A stretch of 23,342 bases of DNA from a virus. Every line of letters begins with the position of its first letter. Position 1 is the first letter of the stretch. The notes under the pieces are model-generated. The model saw only the letters and a list, made by a program, of their open reading frames with translations. It did no database searches and was not told the DNA's origin. Of the stretch, positions 1 to 7,248 are shown piece after piece. The position numbers and the translations under genes are program-made. The stretch is from the IMG/VR virus record IMGVR_UViG_3300044530_001486, positions 1 through 23,342 of that record; one strand, written 5' to 3'.

Positions 1-1944
1 GTTTAGTCCTGTGATTCCAGCCTTTTCGTTTCCAAAAATTCTTGCGCCAATTTGCGTTTCTGAACGGTTATAGCGCATTCTCATTCGCGCCTGTGCAAGT
101 CTTCCAGGCGTATAACCAGGTGTTAATGGACCGACAGCTGGACCCATTAAGTTTCGCGGAGTTCCTGTTGCGCCACCGTAGTACGCAGCGTGAGTTGTTG
201 GCAGAGTGCTACCCATCCCCGTTCCGGTTGGTACTGGTCCTCCGGTGCGCCCACTTGAAAATCCAGGCGCTCTAGGTCCGCCAACGCCAGGACCAGCAAT
301 GGTCACGTTCGTTGCATTTACATTCATTGTGCTTAGATTGCTTGGAAGAAATCCGCCCTTATTTTGAGACATTTTTTTCCCACCAACAAACATGGCCATC
401 AGAGGCAACAGAGAGCCAAACATCCCAGCACCGGCAAACTTCGTCATACCACCAGCAAGAAGGTCGAACATTTCTTTAACGCCCTTAACAACATCATTAA
501 TCAATGGCAAAACGTCAAAAAATGCTGCTTTAAGTTTCATTGCGAAATTAGAAACCGAACGTATAAGCTCACCAGCTCTTTCACCAAATTCTAGAACTTG
601 GGTTCGGTTCTCTTGTAGGAGGTCATTAAATTGCGTGAAGTTTTGTGCGCCAGCTTTTATCGCGCTCCAGATTGGTGAGAAGGCTTCTTCTAAAACCTTT
701 GCACCTTCAAGGAATGGTCGCATCGAGTCAACCATTTGCTTCCAGCCGTATTTAAAACCATCCCACCAATCCCCGATTCGACCAAAAAACCCCTCAGCTC
801 TTGGTAGCCATTTTTCTACAAGATTAACCATCCAGGTGCTTGTTTTGTCGACAGCGGAAACCAGTCCATCCATCAGGGTCCCAGTACCAAATGCCGAAAC
901 AGCTCCCATCATTCTTTTTAAATCACGAGATATTATTCTAAAAATTTTCTGCATTGCAACTTTTGCTGGCTCAAGAAATTGCCCACCGAAATCAGCAAAC
1001 TGACCACGCACTAAATTGAAAAAGGTTTTTATTTGTCCGATAAGAGTTTGATTGACAGCATCAAACTGGCCAGCAACTCCACCAAGCTTTGCGAGTTCTC
1101 CAGACATAATTAACTGCTTGAGTTGGTCTTTTGTTTTTACATTGGCTTTTTTCAATGCTTCAGACATTTCTGGACCGATTGCTGTTGCTGCGGCCTTTAC
1201 GTCACCTAGGCTTTTCTTTGAGTCAGAAAGGGCCGCAATCATTACTGCGACTTTTTCTGCTGCCGCACCAGGGTCTTGGCCTGCAGCACCAAAGTCCATT
1301 AGCGATTTGAACAACCCAGTTGAAGCATTTATCTGTGGTGTTGTCATAGTTTTCGACATTGATGCATATGCTTTATTTAGGTTTGCCACACCAAGACCAG
1401 CCAGGCTCGCGTCCATCTGGAGCGCACGCATAGCAACTTGCGCTTGATTGAGGCCTGAACCAAACTCGCCTGCACCTTTACCCCTGTAGGCAAACATTGC
1501 GGCCTGTTGCTCTCGTATTGCCGCTGCGGCAGTAGCAATCGTCACGGCAGCAGCGGCAGCACCACCGGCTATGACCTGCATAGCTCCAGCGTAGGCTTTG
1601 GCGAGAAATTTGCCAGCAATAAACAAACCGTGGATACCAATCATTGCAGCGCCCATTAAGGCCATTTCAAGGATTACACCCTTTAGGGCCATCGTTACGA
1701 ATTTAGTTAATACTCCGCCGAAAGCTTTAACTCCTTTGTCAAGGAAGTCAAAATGCCTTTTAAGTTGATTGGTGCTTTTTGTCAGCCCATTGTCCATTTT
1801 GTTCAGATAGGTGTTTACGTCGCTGCGTCCTGATGAAAACTTTCCAGACTCACGCTTTAGGCGTTTAATTGCCTGCGTAGTTTTTTCAATCGAGGTAGTC
1901 CTTGCGTCTACATCAATTTTTATGACGATTTTTTCGTCTGCCAT
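1..1944 (-). CDS. Tail tape measure protein, N-terminal part (runs off left edge)
   Basis: The frame is open for 648 codons from ATG at 1944 to the window edge, so the C-terminus is missing. The role is inferred: it sets tail length inside the tube and takes part in DNA ejection. The first 70 residues are charged and helical. Residues of about 76-143 form a long hydrophobic, alanine/glycine-rich stretch, followed by mixed helical sequence typical of tape measures, and then a glycine/proline-rich, low-complexity part near the left edge. It lies directly after the frameshifted chaperone pair, which is the standard position. The Shine-Dalgarno is GGAG/AAAGG just upstream. FSSGR motifs occur at residues 36-40 and 562-566; they resemble the repeats in the protease polyprotein at the other end of the window. 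Family assignment rests on composition, size and position rather than on a catalytic motif. Confidence 0.85.
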   Translation of the reverse strand, partial: MADEKIVIKIDVDARTTSIEKTTQAIKRLKRESGKFSSGRSDVNTYLNKMDNGLTKSTNQLKRHFDFLDKGVKAFGGVLTKFVTMALKGVILEMALMGAAMIGIHGLFIAGKFLAKAYAGAMQVIAGGAAAAAVTIATAAAAIREQQAAMFAYRGKGAGEFGSGLNQAQVAMRALQMDASLAGLGVANLNKAYASMSKTMTTPQINASTGLFKSLMDFGAAGQDPGAAAEKVAVMIAALSDSKKSLGDVKAAATAIGPEMSEALKKANVKTKDQLKQLIMSGELAKLGGVAGQFDAVNQTLIGQIKTFFNLVRGQFADFGGQFLEPAKVAMQKIFRIISRDLKRMMGAVSAFGTGTLMDGLVSAVDKTSTWMVNLVEKWLPRAEGFFGRIGDWWDGFKYGWKQMVDSMRPFLEGAKVLEEAFSPIWSAIKAGAQNFTQFNDLLQENRTQVLEFGERAGELIRSVSNFAMKLKAAFFDVLPLINDVVKGVKEMFDLLAGGMTKFAGAGMFGSLLPLMAMFVGGKKMSQNKGGFLPSNLSTMNVNATNVTIAGPGVGGPRAPGFSSGRTGGPVPTGTGMGSTLPTTHAAYYGGATGTPRNLMGPAVGPLTPGYTPGRLAQARMRMRYNRSETQIGARIFGNEKAGITGLN

Positions 1945-2016
1945 ACCTTTACTGCTCCATGTGAGTTTTTAAGTCACGTGAGTGTAAAAGCGGCCGAGCT
2001 ATGCAGTTTGGGCCTG

Positions 2017-2726
2017 CTAAGTCTTCGACTTTCGCTCTTGCTCTTCGCGGTCGTTGGATATAACTTTAGCACAGGCAAGCCTTATCATCCAGTCAATGTC
2101 GTCTGATTGAAGGATTTTTAGGGGGTCTGTCCCGAACAGTTCTCCAAGTCGAGCAGCTGTTTTAATTTCTGCTGAATCGACTAGTTCGTCGAAGACCCCT
2201 TCGAGGGGTCCACGGCATCAACCGTATCTGAGTACCCAGATGCATCAAGAATTGCTAATGCAGCGGCTTCAACGTGTGGGTCGACACCAAAGAATGCTCT
2301 AACGCAATCCGGAAGTGGGCGTGACGTTTCTGTCATCTCAAGGAGAAGTGGGGAAGCAAATGTGATTTCGTTTCCATTATCGTCAAATACTTCTTCTCCA
2401 TCGATTTCGATTCCGACGGTTGTATGACCGATAACCATGCATGCAAATTTCGTTGCATCAAGGCCATTTCGCGAATCTTCACCAGATGCTTTACGCCAGT
2501 TACGCATTTGATTCTGGGTGATGTTCGGACTAATGCGAACATGAACACCAGGGCGTTCTGGTACTTCAAGCAAAACCACCGTGCGTTCTACCTTCTTGGT
2601 AATAACTTCACGAAGTCGGTCTAACGCAGTATCGCCCTTTGGGGCGGCCTCTGCTTTGGCCTGCTTTGCTTTTGCTGGTGAAACTGGAATTTCTACTTCT
2701 GTGCTGTAAAGGCTGTTGTCGCTCAT
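2017..2726 (-). CDS. Tail assembly chaperone, frameshifted long form (G-T type)
   Basis: After the stop of the short form at 2181, a second coding frame in the -1 register continues to a TAG at 2017-2019. It gives about 59 residues with a natural composition (…AARLGELFGTDPLKIL…DWMIRLACAKVI…) and has no start codon of its own before a late internal ATG. Re-phasing by -1 on either the CCC codon (GAC CCC TCG) or the GGG codon (AAG GGG TCT) gives a fusion of about 236 residues. Both codons sit in runs of four identical bases where the P-site tRNA can re-pair perfectly. The two runs are the arms of a 7-bp stem (GACCCCT/AGGGGTC, 3-nt loop). Known biology: most long-tailed phages make a G and a GT form by -1 slippage between the tube and tape-measure genes. 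The exact slip codon is not resolved. Confidence 0.78.
2181..2726 (-). CDS. Tail assembly chaperone, short form (G type)
   Basis: This is a 181-residue acidic protein between tail tube and tape measure, the position of lambda gpG-like and P2 gpE-like chaperones, which bind and guide the tape measure during tail assembly. The N-terminal 35 residues are Ala/Lys-rich and probably disordered. The middle part (RTVVLLEVPERPGVHVRI onward, about residues 48-70) looks beta-rich, and the C-terminal third is helical. ATG at 2726 is the only start after an in-frame upstream stop. There is no good Shine-Dalgarno, and the start codon lies in one arm of a possible 6-bp hairpin (ATGTGG/CCACAT). The C-terminal codons hold the frameshift signal described for the long form. 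Sequence similarity to a named family was not recognised by eye; the call is from position plus the frameshift. Confidence 0.75.
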   Translation of the reverse strand: MSDNSLYSTEVEIPVSPAKAKQAKAEAAPKGDTALDRLREVITKKVERTVVLLEVPERPGVHVRISPNITQNQMRNWRKASGEDSRNGLDATKFACMVIGHTTVGIEIDGEEVFDDNGNEITFASPLLLEMTETSRPLPDCVRAFFGVDPHVEAAALAILDASGYSDTVDAVDPSKGSSTN

Positions 2727-2792
2727 GTGGCAAAAACTACCACATAGACAGCGTGGTCCAGTGCAACTACTTTTTGTCTAGTTTTAAAGAAA

Positions 2793-3266
2793 CTAGGCTG
2801 TTGGAGATTCAACGTCCTGGATTGCGAATGTCAAAGCAAATGTTGCTGGTGCACCAGAAGATGAGTCACCATCTGGCTCAGTGATTCCAACAAGAAGGGC
2901 CTTGTAGTAGACGCGGTCAGTTCCAGGAACTGCAAGGTCGCAGTCGAAAACCTGTACTGTTACGTCGTACTCTGCACGACCAACGAGTGGGCGGAGACGG
3001 GCAATCTTCTCTGCGATTCCGGTTCCAAGCTCTGATGCAACTCTATCTGAGTCGTAGTGAGCGGTCAATGTGATGTCACCTATTTCAGATGGTGCACAAA
3101 GAACTGTTGGGCGAAGCTTTCCGCCTTCGTAGATTTTTTCAACGGAAGCGGTTATCTCACCACCAGACACCTGAGCAAACTTGAAGCTTGTCCACTTTGG
3201 GTGTGTCTGATTTGTTGGCACAATACTTCCAAGTACTTGCCTTTGTGAAACTTTGGTATTTGGCAT
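2793..3266 (-). CDS. Tail tube protein
   Basis: A 157-residue protein directly after the sheath gene (14-nt gap), which is where the contractile-tail tube gene sits. It would polymerise into the inner tube through which DNA passes. The start …SFKFAQVSGGEITASVEKIYEGG is the beta-rich opening typical of T4 gp19-like tube proteins, followed by alternating beta strands (ITLTAHYDSD, YDVTVQVFDCD, YYKALLVGITEPDGD) and a C-terminal strand (TFALTFAIQDVES). ATG at 3266 has AGGAATAAAGC upstream as Shine-Dalgarno. A serine-rich loop (SSSGAP) lies near the C-terminus. It is probably co-transcribed with the sheath gene. Confidence 0.85.
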   Translation of the reverse strand: MPNTKVSQRQVLGSIVPTNQTHPKWTSFKFAQVSGGEITASVEKIYEGGKLRPTVLCAPSEIGDITLTAHYDSDRVASELGTGIAEKIARLRPLVGRAEYDVTVQVFDCDLAVPGTDRVYYKALLVGITEPDGDSSSGAPATFALTFAIQDVESPTA

Positions 3267-3280
3267 GCTTTATTCCTCCG

Positions 3281-4741
3281 TTAGACGACTGACGCCGTAA
3301 GGTTTGACTTGATAATGTCGACTTCGATTTTGTCGCCGATGCTGCTGACGCGAAGGCCAACTTTTGCCTTGACAGTGCCACCGGCAAGCTGTGAGACTGG
3401 GTTGAGCTTTGCGTCGCATCGGACAGTGAAACCTGAGTCAATCTTTCGTCCGTTTGCATCGTAGGCCTCAAACAAGGCTCCAATGTCGCGAAGCGGGGAA
3501 AGAATTGCGATAAGGCGTGACTCGATTGCGCTGAAGATTGTGTTTCTTCCGTCAATCGTGCTGAAGACAAGGTCTTCAAGGCTTCTGCCAGCTTCAATAA
3601 CAACGTGATTCACGGTGTCTTGTGCTGTTATGTATCTGAAGTTCTCATCATCGGATGACAATGAACGTGCTCCATAGATTCGGACAGAGTTCTGAATGAT
3701 TCTAATTGCATTGACACAGCTGTCGTCGAGTGAGTCACCGTTCGTCTTGTCGATGTCTGTCTTTACGCCAGTAACAAAACGTGATGCTGAGAGCAAGCCT
3801 GCGGCTGGAACGTGAGAGCCAGTCTGGTTGTGAGCGGTTGCTCTTTTTGCTGCGACATAACCAACTGGTGGAATGAATCGGCTTACACCATTCACTGTAG
3901 TTGGAACCTCAATCCACGGGAAGTACAACGCTGCATGTTCTGCATTGTCCCCACCTTGCAGCGCAACTGCTGTAGCTTTCACCTCAGCAATGGTTGCACT
4001 CTCTACATCGTGCAAGATTGCAATTCTGCTGTTTGTGTTTGCATGTGCAATTAATGCATCATGCATCGTCGAGTTCGATATTTCAGGACAAGCAACAGCA
4101 CCAGAACCAAGTGCTCCGTTGAACAGGTCGAGAGAGAAAACATAATTTCCAACGACGATTGTTGAACCATCAAGTCCTGTTGAAAGTGCTGTTGCTGCAA
4201 TTGCTACTGGAAGAGTTGTTGCACCTTCTGTGGCTGCTGCGCTGACGTACTGAGTCGCTATTGCGCTGAGGTTGATTCGTCCAGCTGCTTGCGCTGCCGA
4301 GGTAACTGTTCCCGTTGAGTAAACAAGAGCATCGTCGTAGTACAGGTTGACCTTGAATGACGTTCCGGCAACCACTGAAACCACTTCGGCATCTACGTCG
4401 GCGCTCCACGTTCCAGGACCATTCGCCGTAAGTGTAATGACAGGCGCTCCAGCGGAGTTGTCAAGCTCGAGCGTTCCAGATGTTGCTGATGCTCCTATGG
4501 TGCGAGCGACGTAGCACTGTGTGCCACCTTCTTCAAAAAAAGTTTCAACAGTTGGGTGCAAGTAAGAGCTTGAAAGGTATCCACCGAACTTTGATTCAAA
4601 GTCAGCGATGCTCTCGATGAGTACCGCTTCGTCTACCGGTCCACGCTCCGCCTTACCAACCACGAAGAGTTGCGAAGATTCGCGAACCGTTGTTGCTGAT
4701 GGACCTGTTCTTACTGCTGTCGAAATGACTACACCGGGCAT
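3281..4741 (-). CDS. Contractile tail sheath protein
   Basis: A 486-residue protein that would form the contractile outer sheath around the tail tube. The N-terminus (MPGVVISTAVRTGPS…, RGPVDEAVLIESIADFESKFGG, then …HPTVETFFEEGGTQCYVAR) is the characteristic start of phage sheath proteins, including the 'F..GGxxCYVxR' signature near residue 70. The middle domain is variable and beta-rich. The C-terminal third (VNAIRIIQNSVRIYGARSLS…, FRYITAQDTVNHVVIEAGRSLEDLVF, then …GFTVRCDAKLNP) is the conserved sheath C-terminal domain that makes the contacts between rings. ATG at 4741 has a good AGGAG seven bases upstream. A promoter-like motif lies about 50-80 bp upstream of the start, so this gene may open a late transcript with the tube and chaperone genes. 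It shows the phage is a myovirus. Confidence 0.95.
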   Translation of the reverse strand: MPGVVISTAVRTGPSATTVRESSQLFVVGKAERGPVDEAVLIESIADFESKFGGYLSSSYLHPTVETFFEEGGTQCYVARTIGASATSGTLELDNSAGAPVITLTANGPGTWSADVDAEVVSVVAGTSFKVNLYYDDALVYSTGTVTSAAQAAGRINLSAIATQYVSAAATEGATTLPVAIAATALSTGLDGSTIVVGNYVFSLDLFNGALGSGAVACPEISNSTMHDALIAHANTNSRIAILHDVESATIAEVKATAVALQGGDNAEHAALYFPWIEVPTTVNGVSRFIPPVGYVAAKRATAHNQTGSHVPAAGLLSASRFVTGVKTDIDKTNGDSLDDSCVNAIRIIQNSVRIYGARSLSSDDENFRYITAQDTVNHVVIEAGRSLEDLVFSTIDGRNTIFSAIESRLIAILSPLRDIGALFEAYDANGRKIDSGFTVRCDAKLNPVSQLAGGTVKAKVGLRVSSIGDKIEVDIIKSNLTASVV

Positions 4742-4793
4742 TGGACACTCCTGTTGCTCGTTTTAGGATTTTGAATCCCGCCTATTGGTTTCA

Positions 4794-4822
4794 ATTGTAC
4801 AGATGCAAAACGTTTTTCTAAT
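4794..4822 (-). promoter_or_regulatory. Candidate late promoter upstream of tail sheath
   Basis: On the minus strand ATTAGA, 17 bases, then TACAATTG. The -10 hexamer matches the sigma-70 consensus at five of six positions. The -35 does not match TTGACA but is almost the same as the -35 of the other candidate at 6675-6703, with an identical 17-base spacer and the same TACAATTG. Confidence 0.45.
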
Positions 4823-4882
4823 GCAACTGTTAAAAAGATTTGATGTAAACGGTTTTATGTTTTAAACCTTTTTTATTGTACT

Positions 4883-5515
4883 TCAGATGGGCTCAAATGT
4901 CGGTAGCTCTTTTATTTCGTTGGTGTCTGGGTCCAATTGGACGCCAGTTTGAGTAACTTCGAGGTCAATCTCGTTAAGAGTGCCGATTGGCTCTCGGGAA
5001 ACAATTTCATCGATTTGCAGAGTGTACGAAATGTAGGAGCCCGCAAGGAATCTGTCACCCTTCAATAGGGTTAAATCAGAGAATTCTTCACGAAGGGTCG
5101 ATTCGTCAATCATTGCACGAAAAGAATTCCTATCGTCGTACGCCTTGAGGCATGGATAGTCGAGGATAGCGGCTCTGAGAACAGTCGTTAGGCGGTCTCG
5201 CATGGTGGTCGCGGCTTCTGCTCCGTCCGACCTAGCCCAAACATAAGTACGCATTGAGTAGTCAACCCTATAGAGGGGGTCTGGTCCGTCATAGCCAATT
5301 CTTTCAAATTTGCTTGTGGAAATCGCAGCGGTGATTATCGTCGGCCATGTATCCATTGCAATTGGCTCGTGGATGAAGAAATCCACCGGGGTCGGAAGTG
5401 TGATGTCGTCGACACTCCAACCGTTCCTATAGCTGATTATTCTAACGGGAATATCAAATTTTAGATATTCATTGACATAGGACTTGGCAAACTGTGGCCC
5501 ATGCATCAAGCTCAT
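4883..5515 (-). CDS. Probable tail terminator / tail completion protein
   Basis: A 210-residue protein between the virion morphogenesis protein and the sheath. In contractile-tail phages this slot holds the protein that caps the tail and joins it to the neck. Visible sequence: a tyrosine/isoleucine-rich N-terminal part, a central alpha/beta portion (TRVDYSMRTYVWARS-like strand, then a helix TTMRDRLTTVLRAAIL) and an acidic C-terminal tail. This helix plus strands layout suits tail terminator folds, but no diagnostic motif was recognised, so the call is mainly positional. ATG at 5515 overlaps the upstream stop as ATGA, showing translational coupling. About 140 bp without a gene follows before the sheath start. 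Confidence 0.5.
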   Translation of the reverse strand: MSLMHGPQFAKSYVNEYLKFDIPVRIISYRNGWSVDDITLPTPVDFFIHEPIAMDTWPTIITAAISTSKFERIGYDGPDPLYRVDYSMRTYVWARSDGAEAATTMRDRLTTVLRAAILDYPCLKAYDDRNSFRAMIDESTLREEFSDLTLLKGDRFLAGSYISYTLQIDEIVSREPIGTLNEIDLEVTQTGVQLDPDTNEIKELPTFEPI

Positions 5516-5997
5516 ACGATTCCGTCCTCACCAAGAGTCATGTATTTGACCATTGCAATCCCTAGCTCTCGTGGGAATTCTCTTGGGGTGAATACTATTT
5601 TTCTTGCAGGCATCTTGGTGGTTCCGTATTGGTGGAATTTTGCGTATTCGACAGAAGTGCCAAATGTCGCCGTATCTTTTGAAATCACATTTACCGCGGA
5701 GTCGTTCATATTGACAAGGCTTCTGAAAAGATTTCCAGTCTGAACCATCGTTCCCGTACCGGGAAAGCGTGCTGACTTCCATGTTCCATAGTCTTTGTCC
5801 AGGGGTGCCCATGGCCTTCCAGTCGGGAGACCGTTAGCCATGAAGTTTGCTGCATTGGCTAGTTCAAGCTGCCCCTTCGCCCATCTAAAAACAGGCCGCA
5901 TATCATTTGCTCTGTCTTTCATGTTTTCCAGAAGGTCAAGGACGTCGTCTGCCTTGACGTCAACCTCAATCGTTATTCTGCCAGTTGTCCTAGCCAT
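5512..5997 (-). CDS. Virion morphogenesis / HK97 gp10-like neck protein
   Basis: A 161-residue protein. The C-terminal half holds the family signature: TGNLFRSL, then ATFGTSVEYAKFHQYGTT and KMPARKIVF. The 'GT…YAxxHQxGtt…PaR.f' pattern is shared by P2 gpS, Mu gpG and HK97 gp10-like tail-completion proteins. It would act at the head-tail joint during tail maturation. ATG at 5997 overlaps the upstream stop codon by one base (TAATG), and its own stop overlaps the next start (ATGA), so these neck genes are translationally coupled. Known family length is about 140-180 residues, which agrees. Confidence 0.85.
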   Translation of the reverse strand: MARTTGRITIEVDVKADDVLDLLENMKDRANDMRPVFRWAKGQLELANAANFMANGLPTGRPWAPLDKDYGTWKSARFPGTGTMVQTGNLFRSLVNMNDSAVNVISKDTATFGTSVEYAKFHQYGTTKMPARKIVFTPREFPRELGIAMVKYMTLGEDGIV

Positions 5998-6641
5998 TAC
6001 GCAACTCTTACTCTTCTGTACTTCCTGACAGAGGCGAGCTCGCGGTCGGTAAACCCTGTTTCCAGCGGCGCAACGTTTCTTGTGTTGAGGTCTTTTACGC
6101 CAACAACATCGTCGTGCATGTTTTGCATTTCACGAGTTGCCGCACGAAGAATCATCAGCTTGAACATCTTTATGTTTGCACCGTCGAGGCCAGCCGTATA
6201 GTTAACTGTCACGATGTCGTTTGAGAATCCAAAGAAATAGTCAATTCCGTATCGTCTGACTACATAGTCGCTTTCCTCGGTGAGCACTCGTTCATCGCCA
6301 AACTGCGGCTTTACCGTAACCTCGATAACCGAGACAACAGGGGAGTTGCGTAGGTAAATGGTCTGAGGAGGTTCTGTGTAGACCGTATTCTCTACAGGAC
6401 TAGTTGTGCTGAACGAGTCGCCGACGGGTCGGTTGACTGAAAGAAAGCTCCCCATAGGAACTCCCAGGTGGCCTGAGTCGAGAACGTATTCTTCGGTAAA
6501 TTCTGTTGGCTCAACAGGTCTCCTCAGATAAGCTTCCAACTCGCTCTGGAGGCCAGCAAGAACCATGTCTGCGGCATCCTGCTGACGCAGAGTCAACGAG
6601 ATGTCCATATATGTGAGCAAGTTTGGGACTGTTACGAGCAT
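5997..6641 (-). CDS. Head-tail connector protein (gp6/gp15-like)
   Basis: A 214-residue protein. The N-terminus (a helical stretch with DAADMVLAGLQSELEAYLRRPVEP) and the later beta section (TIYLRNSPVVSVIEVTV, DYVVRRYGIDYFF, DIVTVNYTAGLDG) are the typical pattern of connector proteins that bind the portal ring, followed by the C-terminal helical part (LMILRAATREMQNMHDDVVGVKDLN). The domain order agrees with HK97 gp6 and SPP1 gp15 families. It is the first gene of the neck-tail transcript. A promoter-like motif shared with the sheath gene lies 34-62 bp upstream of ATG 6641; the Shine-Dalgarno GAGGTAAT precedes the start. Confidence 0.75.
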   Translation of the reverse strand: MLVTVPNLLTYMDISLTLRQQDAADMVLAGLQSELEAYLRRPVEPTEFTEEYVLDSGHLGVPMGSFLSVNRPVGDSFSTTSPVENTVYTEPPQTIYLRNSPVVSVIEVTVKPQFGDERVLTEESDYVVRRYGIDYFFGFSNDIVTVNYTAGLDGANIKMFKLMILRAATREMQNMHDDVVGVKDLNTRNVAPLETGFTDRELASVRKYRRVRVA

Positions 6642-6674
6642 AGATTACCTCTGAGGTTGCAACTTTTCAGTCCA

Positions 6675-6703
6675 ATTGTAGCACTTTAAAGAAAAGCACT
6701 AAT
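6675..6703 (-). promoter_or_regulatory. Candidate late promoter upstream of connector gene
   Basis: On the minus strand ATTAGT, 17 bases, then TACAATTG, matching the candidate in front of the sheath gene in both boxes and in spacing. It lies between the H1-like gene and the connector gene. A 17-bp palindrome is centred about 19 bp upstream of the -35 box and could be a regulator site. Confidence 0.45.
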
Positions 6704-6710
6704 TATTTAT

Positions 6711-6727
6711 AACTCAATAATTGAGTT
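6711..6727. repeat. 17-bp palindrome, possible operator
   Basis: AACTCAATAATTGAGTT is a perfect palindrome with 8-bp arms and one central base. It abuts the stop codon of the H1-like gene and lies 7 bp upstream of the -35 box of the connector promoter candidate. It has no following U-tract on the minus strand, so a terminator is less likely than a protein-binding dyad. Confidence 0.45.
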
Positions 6728-7198
6728 CTAGCGACGCTTGTTTGCAGCCTTCTTGGCTGGTGCCGCCTTCTTTGCAGCCTTCTTCGCTGGCCTGGCTGTT
6801 TTCTTTGCAGCTTTCTTGGCTGTGGCGGCTCGTTTCTTGGCGGTCTTTTTAGCTGCTTTCACCTTTGCGGCCTTTTTGGCTACTACTGCCTGCTTTTTGG
6901 CTGCTGAAGCTCTTGCTCTTTTGGCAATTCTTCCAGACTCATTAAAAAGGGCGTTCCGTCTCCGTGTGGATGGAGCGCCTCTTGCTCCAGTTCCATATTT
7001 GGCAATTTCTTTAGCTATTGCCCGTTGTCTTGCCAAATCTGCCTTGCTGGCTCCGGCCTGCCTTGCTGTCGCCTCAAGCTTTTTAAGCTCTGCTGCTCCA
7101 CGACCAGAAACCCTTCCCCTGCTTCTAATTTCTTTTTCTCTGCGCGCAACATTTGTTGCTACGTCGGCAAGAGTTGGTCCTTGAATTGGCTGTGGCAT
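6728..7198 (-). CDS. Histone H1-like lysine/alanine-rich DNA-binding protein
   Basis: A 156-residue, very basic protein. Residues 1-90 are a helical, charged part (ELKKLEATARQAGASKADLARQRAIAKE) without a recognised fold. Residues of about 91-156 are an almost pure K/A/P/R tail with repeated AKKA and PAKKA units, like the tail of histone H1 and of actinobacterial HU-type proteins. Such tails bind and condense DNA without sequence specificity, so a role in compacting phage or host DNA is likely; a structural role in the capsid is the alternative. The HU fold itself is not visible. The gene stands alone between two operons, with a consensus extended -10 promoter 39-47 bp upstream of ATG 7198 and TGAGGAA as Shine-Dalgarno. 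Confidence is high for the gene and moderate for the function. Confidence 0.8.
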   Translation of the reverse strand: MPQPIQGPTLADVATNVARREKEIRSRGRVSGRGAAELKKLEATARQAGASKADLARQRAIAKEIAKYGTGARGAPSTRRRNALFNESGRIAKRARASAAKKQAVVAKKAAKVKAAKKTAKKRAATAKKAAKKTARPAKKAAKKAAPAKKAANKRR

Positions 7199-7236
7199 AT
7201 TGATTATTCCTCATTTTTGGACGGATTAATAAATTC

Positions 7237-7245
7237 ATTATATCA
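7237..7245 (-). promoter_or_regulatory. Extended -10 promoter for H1-like gene
   Basis: The minus strand reads TGATATAAT, a perfect TGnTATAAT extended -10 element, about 39-47 bp before the start codon. No good -35 is seen at 16-18 bases upstream, which is usual for extended -10 promoters. It lies at the very end of and just beyond the upstream ParB-like gene. Confidence 0.55.
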
Positions 7246-7248
7246 TCG

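Noticed and set aside
6738-7184. Hydrophobic 148-residue plus-strand frame resembling a membrane protein
   Set aside because: It is the reverse of the AKKA repeats (AAA/GCC codons read as Phe, Ala, Leu), a typical shadow of a lysine/alanine-rich gene.
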